In this document: positions 22,571 through 35,199 of the stretch, in pieces
Numbering within the stretch: the stretch's first letter is position 1
Layout: every line of letters starts with the position of its first letter
From: Ampelocalamus luodianensis
Taxonomy: Eukaryota > Streptophyta > Magnoliopsida > Poales > Poaceae
Direction: 5' to 3'
Assembly (NCBI GenBank): GCA_036346255.1
Contig: CM070620.1
Span: 32,857,609 to 32,921,608 of the forward strand
DNA: 64,000 nt
Made by a program: the position numbers and the translations under genes
The notes under the pieces: model-generated
The model's database searches: none
What the model was told of the DNA's origin: nothing
Seen by the model: the letters and a program-made list of their open reading frames with translations, nothing else

Positions 22571-25500
22571 TTACACATAGAATTTGCGTAACTGGTCAAT
22601 GTTCCAAGAGTTTGAGAGAATACGGCCATCTTCCATTGCAAGTCGTACTGATCCTGGATGCATAACTTCGACCACAGTGTAAGGACCTTCCCACTTGGGG
22701 GGAAGTTTGCTCCGATTAGACTGGGAATGGATAAGCCTCAATACCAAGTCACCTACAGCAAGGCTGTGAGGTTGGACCTTACGATCGTAGTATCTGCGCA
22801 GGGCTTGTTGGTAGACTGCTGATTGAATTAAGGCCTGGTCCCTTTTTCCTTGATTAGGTTAATGTCGTCTGCTCGATGTTGTTCTTGAATGGAGTCGTTA
22901 GACTTTTCGACTCGTGCTGACCTGATCTTTAGTTCTGGCGGAAGCATGGCTTCGGCACCAAAGACTAGAAAGAAAGGTGTTTCTCCTATAGCTCGGCTAG
23001 CTGTCGTACGAATTGCCCATAATACTGAGGGTAATTCTTGTACCCAAGCCCCCGAGCGCTTTACAAGCTGATCAAAGACTTGGGTCTTGATTCCCTTCAT
23101 TATCTGGACATTCGCTCTTTCGACCGCCCCGTTGCTTTGGGGGTGGGCAACAGAAGGGTTACACAAACGAGTTCCCAACTAGTCGCAAATTGTTTGCCAT
23201 TGTTTGTGATGATTCGACTTGGTACTCCAAATCGAGTTATCACGCATCTCATCATGAACCGTTTTGTTGCTTCCGTTGTTATCCCAGTTACAGGTTCGGC
23301 TTCTATCCATTTTGTAAACGTGTCAATAGCCACAAAAAGGAATTCGAATCCACCTGGAGCTCTGGGTAACGGTGCTAGAATATCAAGACCCCAGGTCGCA
23401 AAAGGCCAAGATAGAGGAATTGTTTGCAATGCCTGAACCGGTTGGTGTATTTGCCTGCTATGAAACTGGCATTTTACACACTTTTTGACCAGCTCCTTGG
23501 CATCATAGAGGGCTGTTGGCCAATAAAAACCTTGTCTAAAGGCTTTACCAACCAGTGTTCTGTAAGAAGTGTGAGTTCCATAGATGCCTCTGTGTATGTC
23601 GTGAAGGAGTTTTAATCCTTCGCTTTGCGGAATACGTCGCATGAGTACCCCTTGTGTTCCTCTTTTATAAAGGACACCTTCGATCAAAGTATACATTTTG
23701 GCCTTTCGAGATAATCGATCTGCTTCGAGATCGTCGTCGGGTATGGAACCTGTCTGAAGATACTTGTAGATGGGTGTCATCCAGGTATCTTCGTACTCTA
23801 GAGAGGATGTTTCCATAGGAGACGTCTCTAGTTCTTCAACTAGAGACGGCTTCTGTAGTTGCTCTAGAAACACCCGTTTCGGTACTGGGGATCGGGAGGA
23901 AGCTAGACGAGCCAGTTGGTTTGCGAGGAAATTATCCTTTCGAGGGATAAATTGTACCTGAAAGCCCAAAAAGTGATTTTCTAACTTTCGAACTTCCGAT
24001 AAGTACCCGGACATGGTCGGATTAGAGCACTAGTACTCTTTTTCGACTTGATTCACGACTAGTTGAGAGTCTCCTCTCTCGAGTAGTCGTCGAATCGAGA
24101 GCGCTTTTGCGGCTCGTATACCAGCTACTAAACCTTCGTATTCTGCCACGTTATTAGTGGTCTGAAAGTTTAATTGTATGGCATACTTTAAGGTCTCTCC
24201 GGTAAGAGATTCCAGGACCACCCCAGCCCTCGAGCCGCTTATCGTAAGTGACCCGTCAAAGTACATCGTCCACTGGTCGTGGGAATCGTACTGGGATCCT
24301 GAACAAGTTCAGGATTTCTCCATTCGGCGACAAAGTCTGCCAAGATCTGGGATTTTATGGCCATTCGGGACACGAAATGGATGTCGAACGCCCCAAGTTC
24401 GACTGACCATTTTGCCATGCGTCCTGCTGTTTCCCTATTCTGGAGGATCGCTCCCAAGGGAAACTCAGACAGCACAGCTAGTTTGTGCGCCTGAAAATAA
24501 TGCCGCAGCTTCCTCGAAGACAAGAGGAGGGCATATAAAAGTTTTTGAACCTGAGGGTAACGCTCCTTAGATCTGTGTAAAACTTCGCTAACATAGTAAA
24601 CTGGTCGTTGTACGTTCTCACGTTCTACGACCAGTACTGCGCTCACTGCCTGTGGTGTGGTAGCTAGATAAATTAAGAGTGTCTCTCCTGGTTTCGGGGA
24701 AACCAGAACAGGAGCACTCGTAAGATACCTCTTGACTTCCTCAAAGGTTAGGTTAGCCTCTTCCGACCACTCGAAGCCCTCATGTTTCCTTAGAAGTTTG
24801 AATAAAGGCAGTCCTTTTTCTCCCAGATGTGCGATGAAATGACATAATGCCACCATGCATCCTGTGAGTTTCTGGACTTCTTTTTTCGTGGTCGGGGAGC
24901 GCATCTGAGTGATGGTTTTATCTTTTCAGGATTTGCTTCGATTCCTCGTGCAGAGACCAAGAATCCAAGTAATTTTCCTAAAGATACCCCGAACACACAC
25001 TTCTTGGGATTAAGCTTCAAGTGGTGTCTTCTAAGATTATCGAAAGTCTCCTGTAAGTCTGTGATATGATTGAGTCGTTTGCTGCTTTTTACGACTAGAT
25101 CATCAACGTAGGCTTCCAAGTTTTGGCTTAGTTGAGGAGCAAAAGTCGTTTGCATCAAATGTTGAAAGGAAGCCCCGACATTTTTTAAGCCGAATGACAT
25201 TTTGACATAGCAAAATATCCCAAACGGTGTAATAAATGCGGTCTTCTCCTCATCTTCTCGACACATACTGATCTGGTGGTAACCAGAGTATGCATCTAGA
25301 AAACTCAACATCTCACATCCTGTGGTAGAGTCAACCAGCTGATCGATACGAGGTAAAGGGAAATCATCTTTTGGACAAGCTTTATTAAGATCAGTAAAGT
25401 CTACGCACATACGCCATTTGTTGTTCGACTTTCTAACCATTATAGGGTTGGCCAACCACTCCGGGTGGTTAACTTCTCTTATGAAGCCTGCTTTAAGCAA

Positions 25501-26373
25501 CTTGTCCAATTCTGACCTAATAGCATCTCGTCGATCAGAGACAAATCTCGTAACCGCTTTACGGGTACTTTATCGGTAGTAAGGTGACACGCTCGATCAC
25601 TTCCCTGGGGACTCCGGGCATGTCGGATACTTGCCATGCGAAGACATCTGCGTTTGCCCGGAGGAAAGTGATGAGGGCATCTTCCTATTTGGGGTCAGAA
25701 GAATCCCCAATGCGAACAGTCTTCGAGGGCTCCCTTGCATCCAAAGGAACCTCTTTGACCTGGTCGTTCGGCTTAGGTGCAGCTTTAGGCTTCGACTAGC
25801 TAGTCGAAGGTTGACTTTCGTCTCGAGTTGGTAGTTGTCCAACCATCTCGAGGGAGCGACGGTCGCAGGAGTGCGCCATCTTCTTGTCACAATATATTGT
25901 GATTACTCCTTTGGGACCTGACATCTTAAGACATTGATACCCATAATAAGTATCTATTAAGAATCTGGACAAAGTAGGTCATCTGAGTATGGCATTATAT
26001 GCCGTATCGAAACCGACCACGTCAAAGGAGACTTTTTCTGTCCTGAAATTGCTTGGTGAGCCAAACGTTAAAAGAAGATAAACTTGACCAATTGGTTTGG
26101 CCGAGGACCCCGGTACGATTCCATAGAATGAATATCGTACCGGCCTTACCTTTGTCCCGGTACGCATCTCGTCCGAGTGCTCGTAAGCGATATGTTTAAC
26201 GAGCTTCCACCATCAACTAAGACTCAATTCACTCGACAGTTGTTGATAGTGGGTTCGACCATGATCGGGAACCGACCGAGTCTGGTCGAAGGGATAGGGC
26301 AATCACCTTTCTTGAAAGCAATGGTGATTTCCGACCACTTCGGTAGCTTATTGACAAGAGGTGAGTCGATTGT
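22571..26373 (-). pseudogene. Gypsy pol: protease, RT, RNase H, integrase
   Basis: Read on the minus strand: protease region ~25980-26373 (GRFPIMVEPTINNCRVN, GFDTAYNAIL). Reverse transcriptase is at 24790-25509, with WRMCVDFTDLNKACPKDDFP, SFLDAYSGYHQI and an intact YVDD box. The connection domain is at ~24300-24900. RNase H is at 24030-24266 (YFDGSLT, NVAEYEGL, GDSQLV). Integrase has an HHCC zinc finger (~23460-23600, ending KKCVKCQ) and a core at ~23130-23440; the usual TDNG motif reads TNNG, losing a catalytic aspartate. The C-terminus (IDQLRKFYV) ends at 22571-22573. RT-before-integrase order marks Ty3/gypsy. Frameshifts near 23165 and 24850 and stops show it is inactive. The link to gag is split by the solo LTR at 26379-30758. 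Confidence 0.92.
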
Positions 26374-26378
26374 ATTTA

Positions 26379-29300
26379 TGTGAGGACCCCAATTTATTTG
26401 GCTTGTAATGCTTAACCAACCACCTGGTCCTAGCATCACAAATCAAGTAAACCAATCCTCGAGATATGTATACTTCCCAGAAAGCAGTATACGCATCTCA
26501 CCACAAAATTATGCATCAACCCCATTCCAAACATAGAGTCCAAACATCACACTACTAAGCTGAAAGAAACAACAGTAGAGTTATTACAAACAATGGCCGA
26601 CCGGCCAAAAGATACATAAACAACAGAAGAACGACAGCGGAAGCAAAAGTTCCATAAGATGGCTATAAACAAAGCCAATCAGCGTGCCTTCAACCCACAA
26701 GGCATCTGACCGGACCGCCAAGCCTAGTCGTCAAACACGAAGCGGCAGCACAACTCACAAAAGTGAGGCCCTTGGGGCTCACCTTCTTCCTCTGCAACAA
26801 AAACATTAAGCAAAGCAGCTGAGTACAAAAATTGTTTTTGTACTCGCAAGACTGACATGTGAACTAGCAGACCTGTTCATATGCTACATGCAGGCTTATT
26901 TGGTGGAGGCCATATGTTTCATTTGCACAAAGCCAAATTTATTTGCAATAGTTTAATACAGTTTGAAAGCAAGTTTGCAATTCATTTTTAATTGAAATAA
27001 CAGTAAGGATAATAATAACAAAAGAGTAAAGATAAACAACCTAGAAGTGACTATCCCAATAGTCACCACAACAATAGCACGAATCCCAGATTCGTACCAC
27101 CCATCAAGTTTTAATTTAAAAGGTTGTAGTCTAACTCTTGAAAAGCTTACCCAAGCGTGTCCATCACCTAGGACGAGGCTATTCGAATAGTTTTAACCCT
27201 GCAGGTGTACCAATGTACCCACACTTGATCGCCTTTAAGCCAAAGCACACTTCGAAGGTATGCCGCACACTAAGTCCTACGAGACTTTTTCCAATATTGT
27301 GTATTAACTACGAGCGCTCGTATGGATAGAAATCCATACGCTTACATGGTAAAGTCGAAAAGACAACTACCTTTGCGGGTAAAGCTTTTGGACAACTACC
27401 ATGCTCCCAACACCATCCCTCCCGCGACCCCTGCGACCGGAGCCAATACACGCCAAAGTACTAGGTCAAGAGAGGTCCCATATACTCTAGTGTGGTTAGC
27501 ACGCGAAATGCTGGATAACGGTACTCACAAGATGTTCGGTCCTTAATTGACCGGGCACCATTCGATCACACCCAAAAATCACACCATCTTACCATTGTGC
27601 CCGCGTCTAAATCGTTTTTGTTTTCAGTTTTAGTTTTACAATTAACATAGCATAAGCTGAAACATAAAAACAGCAATAGTAATTTTATGTGATCAAGATC
27701 ATCGACTAAGTCGATGATCGCCCAAATCTACCGGTAGCTAAGCATGGCTAAGCAACTGAACTCGTAATCTACTAAGTGACAAGAGTTCATCCAACGAACT
27801 CTAATCACAGCAAATAACCTAGGCTCAGGTAGTAGAGGACAATTATTTATCTACAGATTATGCATCCAAGGAATTAACTACTCAATTTAACACAAATTAA
27901 GCGATGCATACATACAGTTGAAACAAAATATTAGACTTTAAAATACTGGGATTAACATAATCAAACTGCTTGCCTGGCTGCTGCTGCTCAGAAATATCAA
28001 CCTGTTGCAGAGGATCACTCTCGATAAAACCAGGCCCGTCGCAATCTATCGATCGAGCAAAAGCAAAATAAGAACCAATAACACCGACAAAACTCAAAAT
28101 TTCAAATACAACCACAAATCTATAACACAGAAGCTAGACCATTACAAAAAGGAACAACAAATTAGCTGCTACGGAGATGAATTAAATTAGACATGTTTTC
28201 AAGTGATTGATCTACCCAAACTCACTTACTTACTAAGCTAACCACAAAGCCAAAACAATCCTCTCAAATGCTCTAATCTTTTGGCAGACTTTGATGGTGA
28301 TTGTGTGCACATCTATTAACTAAGCATCAAATTACCATATCTTAATTAACTAGCTATTCTAAGCAACCAACATTAGTGATAAGATCACTTAACCTACAAG
28401 AAGCTATTGAAACACTAACTAGTTAATTAGCCAACTATTAGATGCTAACAATTTTCTAACTAAGGTTGGGCTTTAATAAAATTCAGCTACTAACACACCT
28501 AAGCATCACACCCACAAATAAGAAGGTTAACAATTTCAGCATGCTACTACTACAAGGCCTTACTATACTTGTAAAAGCAAGGATCACAAGTACAGAGACA
28601 AAACAACTAGTTCCAATAACAGCTTCTTTTGATCATTCATGCCAACAAAAGCTTTGAAATCTAATGCTACTAACTAACATAATTTCTTGCTAAACACTAC
28701 TTCTTAAGGGATTTATCAAGTCTAACAAGACCAAATTAGCATAAGCATGAAACCAATTTCAGTTTACTGACAACAGAGAAAAACGACAACAAAGAAAAGC
28801 TACAGGGAACTAGTGACTGATTTTCTTCCAAACCTCAAATCCAACTTGGCTAAAGCATGAAAGTGAACTAATTAGATATTCATAAGATTGATTAGCAGCT
28901 AATGAATTTGCTTAAAGGGAGTGGGCCCCACTGTCAGAGAAACAGAGGAAGACACAGCCGAAGAACAGAGGGGGCTCGGGCTGGCTCTGGACCTGGATTC
29001 GACGCCGACGAAGGAGTGGCGGCGCGGTAGAGGTGACAACCAAAATGGGTTACTGGTGGACTGCTGAAGCTGAAGGTGGTCTCGAGGCAGCCGGAGATGC
29101 ACTGTGGCGGTGTGGCGACGGAGCGCGGAGGCCGGCCGTGGAGGTGACAAGGGGCGACTGCGCCAGAGAAGAAGAGGGTGTAAACTAGCGCGCGCATGAG
29201 CATCAGTGAGACTCCAGGAACTCACCGGAATGACGCGGAGCTAAGGTGGCTGCCGGAGATGGCCCGGCGACGAGAGCCTGCGGCGGCGCAAAGCGGTCAC

Positions 29301-30758
29301 CGTGGAGGGAGCAACCTGAGCAAAGACAGGAGAAGATAAAGATGTAGATAGCTCGGGTAAGTGCACGAGATGGTGCTGACGCAGGCAATTGACCAAGGAA
29401 CCAACTCACCGGCGATGAGGACGAAGACTCAAACTTTCGGCCGAAGAAGAGGGAACCCAAAATTCCACGGTCCCTGCGAGTGAATCTCAAAATTAGTTGA
29501 GGGGAATTCATGATGGGGATCTGGAACACGATATGACGCGAAAAGGAGAAGATGATCTTCACTGGTTGCGACGATGACACGGCGGTGGCGCCACGGCCGT
29601 GAACCAGAGTTGGCGCACTCCTTCGGTTTGAGCTCAGAGTGAGCAATGGTTGCTAGGAAGTGGTTTTATGGGGTCCAAAGGAGGATAAGAGAGCTCCGGA
29701 TGAGCTTAAGTAGGGAAGAGGGCGGAGGAATGCGAGAGGCGAAGCTTTCGGCACCGAGGAGCTCAAGAGCGGTGCCGACGAGCTGGTGAGGGAAAAGATG
29801 GGTGATTAATGCCGCTCGGGACATGGCCTAACAGCGGACGATGCGGCCGAGGGATTGCGCATGAGAAAAACCGGGAAGCGGTGACGGGACAGCGAGGCGA
29901 GGTGGCGTTCATGCGCGCTGCCGCCGGCACCCAGCTCTCATGCGAGAGGTAGGTGACGACCTGACAAGTGGGGCCCGACCGTCAGTGACAGCGACAAAGT
30001 GGCGCTAGACGGAGTCGGGTGCGGTGTGACGAGCTGGCCTGGCTTGATCAAGAAGATGTCTAACGTTCGATCAAGAATGGACGGTCGTGATCCCTGGATG
30101 CAATCGGACAAGTCGGTTGAATGAGCGTGTGTGGATCGTTCGATTTGCATCAGACGGTGGGCAACGATCGGGCCCGGGTGGTGCAGTTAAGTGGTGCGGT
30201 CGAGCCGAGACGCACGGTCAGACTCGAGCTCGAGTTGGGTTCGAGCCCGACAAACAGTAACTCAGAATTGATTTTCTAAAAGGCTAAGAGTATTGGGGAA
30301 TTTTTAGAGGTAGCTCCTGATCTCCAAAAATTCCGAAATTTTTATGGAAGCTTACTGGGACAGATAAAAACATTGCATAAATTTTCCAGAACTTTTTATG
30401 CACTGCATTGTTCTGAAGAAAATTCACAAGCTGCTGCCCTAGGAGTTTGACCAGATTTCAAACAGAGTTGACTTGCTCTTTTGAAATAACAAATAAAATC
30501 TAAAAATTATGAGATTTTTCAGAGAGGTAGATAGGATGATCAAGATGATAAGAAAAATATTGATAGAGGATGATCACAAGTTTGAGGTGGATAATTTTGT
30601 TGACAACAACTATCATTCACAAGAATAAATTCTAGAAAATGGAATTTGTTTAGGGAAAATTTAGAAAACTTCCAAATGATTTCATGAGGCATCAAAAGTT
30701 TTTATTTCTCCTCAAAATTTTACATTTGGAACACAAACCCTAACTTAGGGCTGTTACA
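26379..30758 (-). mobile_element. Tekay/Del-type solo LTR, 4380 bp
   Basis: On the minus strand the unit starts TGTAACAGCCCTAAG and ends GGGGTCCTCACA. A perfect 5-bp target duplication ATTTA flanks it (26374-26378, 30759-30763). It interrupts the gypsy polyprotein between gag and protease, and joining the flanks restores ...CEVN-TIDSPLVNK. Internal landmarks (TTAAAACTATTCGAATAGCC near 27185, TTGTACTCAG and GAGGAAGAAGGTGAG near 26780-26850) align with the LTR at 60504-61506. Only one LTR and no internal region remain, so it is a solo LTR. The GC-rich part at 28890-30250 is probably its promoter and transcribed leader. Confidence 0.82.
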
Positions 30759-30763
30759 ATTTA

Positions 30764-33113
30764 CCTCGCACTCAACAACTTTTAGCTGTCGTCGTGACTC
30801 GTATGCCGATGATCCTCTATAGATGTGATCGATGGTGTGCTGCGGATCCTGGAACGACATCTCCTCCTCGTCATCCGACTACTTCCGTCCACTTGTTTGA
30901 TCTACCTGTTCAAGAGTAGGAAGTGACCCTTTGCCAGAGTAGTAGTCTTTGAGTTTTCGTAGAAAAACTCGGCAGTTACGAAGGTCATGCCCTTCTTTTT
31001 TGTGAAAAGGACACCACCTGGGTTTGTCATTCCTTCGATCTTGGCGCTTACCTTTGCCTCGATTGGGATTCTGCTTGGGGTTGCGCGGCTCTTTGTCGCT
31101 TACGGCCAGGACCTTCTTAGAACCGACAGCTGGGGATTTGTGTCTCTTTGCCTTGTTCTTGGACTTCCTAACCTTTTTATCCTTTTTCTTACCACTTTTC
31201 GCTCGCCTCTTGAGGGATATTGTCTTCACAATCGATAGTATTGTTCCACTCGACTACTTCAGCAGCAGTCGCGTATCTATCGGCCATCTCAAAGAGTTCG
31301 GCGACGGTGGCAGGAGGATGTGAAGCAATGTCCTTTGTTATCCTTTGCTGCGGACTCCCTAATTGAAAGCCCTGATCACGGATGAGCCAGAAACCTCCAG
31401 AATAGAATTTCGAACCTGACTGAAGCGCATGATGAATTGTCGTATAGTTTCATGATCGTTCTGTCTTATCCGGTGCAGGTCATCCTCCTTTCCAGGGCGA
31501 TTGCAAGTGCCTTGGAAGTTTGCCAGCAAAAGGTCGCAGAGGTGCTGCCACGAGTAGATCGATTCGAATGGCTGGTTCAAAAGCCATGATCAAGCCGATC
31601 CTTCGAGTACAGTCGGAAGGTAATTTGTCATGACATGCTCTCCTCCTTCTGCTGCTCGAATAGCTGTAGTGTAGATCTGGAGGAATTCGATGGGATTTTG
31701 GGTTCCATCGAACTTCTCCATGTTTGCTGGTCGAAAACGAGGCAGCCAACGAACTGCTCAAAGATCGGGTGAAAACACCCGACATCCCGAGATAACTTCT
31801 TGCCTTCTTTTTTTGCAAAAAAGAAGGATTAACGTCACCGGGTGATCGTACTCGACGATATCCAGTTACGTTTGGGCTGGACCTGTGATAAGTCTCAGCT
31901 TTACGAGGGGAATACTCGTATTCTACTTGCCATCGTGCATTCTGTCCCGGAAGTGGTGAAAGATCACCTCTCCTGGGGGCTTGTCGGTCTCCAGATGTCC
32001 AACGAGCTAGCCTTCCTCAGGTCGAGAGAACGACGTGAGCGAGGGTCATGTCGTCTCCCATGCGCTGAGTTACCCGAACGGATGGCAGAAGACGGAGTCG
32101 TACTGCTACGACTTCCTAGTTGTGGTCGACGAAGACGCTCAAGTTTGGCCATCGTGTTACGAAGCCTTTGTGTGATCTCTTCTGCAAAGAGATCATACCT
32201 TGGTGCTCGAGCGAGTTCTTGGGTCGGATTTTCCAGCAAGTCGTTGATGTGCTGGAGCTCTTGAGCTTCCTCCGACTGGAAATAAGCGCGCTCGGGAAGG
32301 TTTTTCTGAGCCGCTATTTTCCTCCGTCGGGTTGTCTCGGAATAGCCTATATTAGACCCCTGAGTTGGTTTTAATGGAGTGCGAGAATGTTGAGGATGTC
32401 CCACACGTTCATTAAAGTGTTCGTCTCGTTCGTCAGCGGTGGTGTCCCTGCCATTGCCACGAGGGGGTGTAGAGTGTGCCCGTCGGGGAGCATTGTCAAC
32501 CCTTCCTTTGGGAGAATGATTCTTATCAGAGGGAAGGACGAAGACCTCTCGTGGATGACCTCCACTTGTGTTCGAGGCCTCCTCGCTTGAGGAGTAGTCG
32601 AACGACACCATCTGGCGACTTAGAGTAAACCCCTCCAGGTAGGGGAACTCCGGGTTATAACCGTCTCCGTCTGCAGGTGGATCCTGCGTCGGGATGGTTG
32701 GACTTGGAGGAACAGCGTGCTCGATCCTCTTCTCTGCGGAATCACCCGGAGAAAGAGGACCATTAGATGTCGATGGAGCTCCGGAATGATGGCTTCCAGA
32801 ACCTGTCTTGCCAAGTCATACTGCCTTGGGGGGACTCCAACACTTAGAGGAAAAACTCTCGTTGTGTTGTGAATTTGTCCCGAGGCAGCACTGTTGGTGG
32901 TCGTGTTGCCCCTTGCCTCCTGAGGAAGCTGGTTCCTCAGCTAGGCGTACTATTGCGGGGGATAAGGATCCCTCCTGGGCTCTGGCGGTGGTGCAGTCTC
33001 CGAGATCTGATAGAAGATTCGATACTCGGCTCGTAATCGAAACCGGCATCCATGTCGATATCTGCGTAATCGGCCAAGTCGAACCAATTCTTCTCGTTCC
33101 ATTCTCCTGCCAT
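30764..33113 (-). pseudogene. Gypsy gag
   Basis: Gag starts at the ATG 33111-33113 (MAGEWNEKNWFDLADYADID). A charged, Arg/Ser-rich region follows (31964-32611) with DNAPRRAHSTP and ERAYFQSEEAQELQ. The retrotransposon gag (capsid-like) domain is at 31359-31640 (FESIYSWQHLCDLLLANFQG, DLHRIRQNDHETIRQFIMRF). A basic, zinc-knuckle-like C-terminal part is at 30879-31229 (KPRWCPFHKKEGHDLRNCR). It would form the virus-like particle and bind RNA. Reading frames change at least three times (near 31470, 31820 and 32620), so it is not functional. Confidence 0.85.
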
Positions 33114-33164
33114 GGTAGCATCAAAGAGAAAAGAAAGAACTGTTGACAAGGAATTACCAGAAGA

Positions 33165-33184
33165 TCTCCACGGTCGGCGCCAAC
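33165..33184 (-). other. Gypsy primer-binding site
   Basis: Directly after the 5' LTR the minus strand reads GTTGGCGCCGACCGTGGAG. It begins with TGGCGCCG, as in sites complementary to tRNA-Asp used by many grass gypsy elements, then diverges. Confidence 0.7.
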
Positions 33185-33949
33185 TGTCGGTGTTTTAGAA
33201 CCGATCTTATGTAAAGATTGTTTGATTCGGGGGGTCTCCACAATTGATCACGCAGACGAAAGAGACACGGGGATTTTTATACAGGTTCGGGCCTTCTCCG
33301 GTAAGAATAACAACCCTACTCTTGTGTGTATTGTATTAGGTATTTGGATTACAATCAACGGAAGGTCATGCCCTAATGCTGCTACTGACTGTCTCTCCAA
33401 AAAAGCCTCTCCCCCTATCTCTAAAAAGATACCTATTTATACTATGTTGTTGGGGCGGTTGTCGTTTCAGGCCAATTAGGCGCTCATTATTGCGTAATAA
33501 TGAGAGTAATTACCGTGGTAGTAACCCCCCACGCTGTTCAACGGTTACCAATCAGAGATAGTGGGGAATTATCTGTAGTTATTTCGGGTATAACTACGTA
33601 ATTTGATTGCTCAGATCCTCACTAGTAAATGGGTCTTCTGGCGGGTGGACTCAGCTAATTGTGAGGATGTCGTAGCAGGGCTAGTCGTAGTAGAACTTAC
33701 GATTAAGGGGTAGTCGTAGAAAGAACTTACGACTGGTACTGGTCGTAGAAAAGACTTACAACCTGATGTAATCGTAGCAGGACTTACGATTACACCATAG
33801 TCGTAGAAACACTTACGACTAGGGGGTGGTCGTGGAAGAGGTTACGACCACCTGACTTACTTCTCCCTTATAACATTAAGGGGTATACCATGTGACGTTA
33901 TATTACTTTATTATGGAATAATAAAATGAGGATTATCATATCCTCGTCA
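33185..33949 (-). repeat. Gypsy 5' LTR
   Basis: A 765-bp LTR, highly similar to 15238-16004 and 20178-20921. The TATA box (TATAAATA on the minus strand) is at about 33433-33441. The hairpin array is at 33680-33850. It abuts the primer-binding site at 33184. Confidence 0.9.
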
Positions 33950-34070
33950 CGATCAATCCTTTATAATGAATAGCACCCCTATTTATAGGCTAAAGACTTT
34001 GCTAGGATTTGAGATAGAGAGTCCTGAGATAGAGAGCCCATATATAGACCGGCCCCATAATTTCTTAACA
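33950..34070 (-). repeat. Copia 5' LTR, outer half
   Basis: Resumes the LTR exactly where 15237 stops (GATCAATCCTTTA...TTTCTTAACA, compare 8462-8582). It ends next to the target duplication GTATT at 34071-34075. Confidence 0.88.
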
Positions 34071-34384
34071 GTATTAATTAGTCCATCGAATCAAGCCGCT
34101 AACACTCCTGCAGGCATGAATTAACGCAACAGTAAACAGTAATCCCAGTCTCCCAGAGCGCGACAGCAGACTGGCGCGCATGCCGTGGTGCCGCGTGATC
34201 CTCCCGGACTGGTGGCGTTTATCTAACCTACTAATTTTGTACGAACGAGTATCACTTCTGCTATTATGAATAAGAAGCGGTCAAATCAACCCAAAAACTC
34301 GCCGAAACATGTGCAGTACTAAAAACATGAAAAGAGAAGAAGACAAAAGGTACGTGGAAATTATTACAGGTTCATGATTTCACA

Positions 34385-34657
34385 GAATATTTTTATTAAT
34401 TAATCTTTTTTTAATTTTATTTTAAAGTTAACCCGCAACCTTTATTTCCAATTCTGACATATTTAGTCACGTCATCATCCATAGTGTGACAAAACAATAT
34501 TATCACGCTATAAAATAAATCCAAAAAATAGTACTTTTTATCACGCCGCGTCATATCATTAGTGGTAGCGTGACTAAATAAAATTAGAATTGGAAATAAA
34601 ATTCGTAGAATTGATTTTAAAATAAATTTTTAAAAAATTAAAAAATATAAAAATTCA
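34385..34657. mobile_element. Inverted-repeat MITE-like element
   Basis: Two ~100-base arms are inverted copies: ...TTATTTCCAATTCTGACATA...TAGTCACG on the left and CGTGACTAAATAAAATTAGA...GGAAATAAAATTC on the right. The outer edges are GAATATTTTTAT and ATAAAAATTC. I could not confirm a target duplication. No coding frame. Confidence 0.55.
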
Positions 34658-34679
34658 CCAATAGACGCTAAACAGACAG

Positions 34680-35084
34680 CTACACTATACTTGAGCTAAC
34701 TTGTCTCGTCAAGGGCTTGACATGACAACTCACCCTAGCTACTCTAGCTAGCTCAGCGCTACTCAAGGACCCGTGGAGTCCAACGAGAGGTGAAAAATCG
34801 CAGCTGACTGTAAATTCTCGCGTCCACCGGCTTTCTCTCCTCTCACTCTCTGGTTCTGGCAGCGCTTCTGATTTCCTTTGATCTTAACGACGATGAAAGT
34901 GTGCGCTGCCCGCCGGCGATCGCAGCGTGCTCCAATATTTCGGTTTTTTAGATACACAAAAGAACGTTGGAACAACAGAGCATAACAGAGTTTAGAACGG
35001 CATGAGCACGTTGATAGGTTAGTGAGGTAAATCTATTTTTATCCATGCTGTGGGACCGTTATATACAGTTCTTGACGAATGAAT
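34680..35084. other. Unassigned stretch before the MULE
   Basis: On the minus strand part of it looks like a 5' leader (GC-richer 34790-34930), but I see no domain or splice-consistent exon. Its last ten bases plus the next form the left MULE target duplication. Confidence 0.3.
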
Positions 35085-35199
35085 GGTTAGACGGGAAATT
35101 TTTGTCGATTTGGCCCTGTAGCGCCACCCCAAATGCAAAACTAGCACCCCTTTCACCGTATTTGCAAAAGTAGCCCTCAGACGAGCGCGGAATTGGTAG

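Larger units (their letters stand above)
15238..33949 (-). mobile_element. Tat/Grande-type Ty3/gypsy element with nested insertions
   Basis: The outer LTRs are 15238-16004 (3') and 33185-33949 (5'), both ~766 bp. On the plus strand each starts TGTCGGTG and ends CCTCGTCA. The order on the minus strand is 5' LTR, primer site, gag, protease, RT, RNase H, integrase, spacer repeats, antisense gene, polypurine tract and 3' LTR. After removing a 4380-bp and a 1349-bp insertion the element is ~13 kb, in the range of Grande-like elements. Target duplication is CGATC on the right and CAATT on the left, which differ by two transitions. Confidence 0.9.
8311..34070 (-). mobile_element. Copia LTR retrotransposon (nested host), minus orientation
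   Basis: The element is bounded by a perfect 5-bp target duplication GTATT (8306-8310 and 34071-34075). Its LTRs begin TGTTGAGG and end TTCTTAACA on the plus strand. One LTR is at 8311-8582. The other is at 15079-15237 plus 33950-34070, split by the gypsy insertion. Removing the gypsy block leaves about 7.0 kb, a normal Copia size. Polypurine tract, primer site and broken gag-pol are all in minus orientation, consistent with one element. Confidence 0.92.

Noticed and set aside
28899..29646. Minus-strand frames of 108 and 147 codons within the solo LTR
   Set aside because: They fall in the GC-rich leader of the LTR and show no domain. LTR leaders of this type often give spurious frames.
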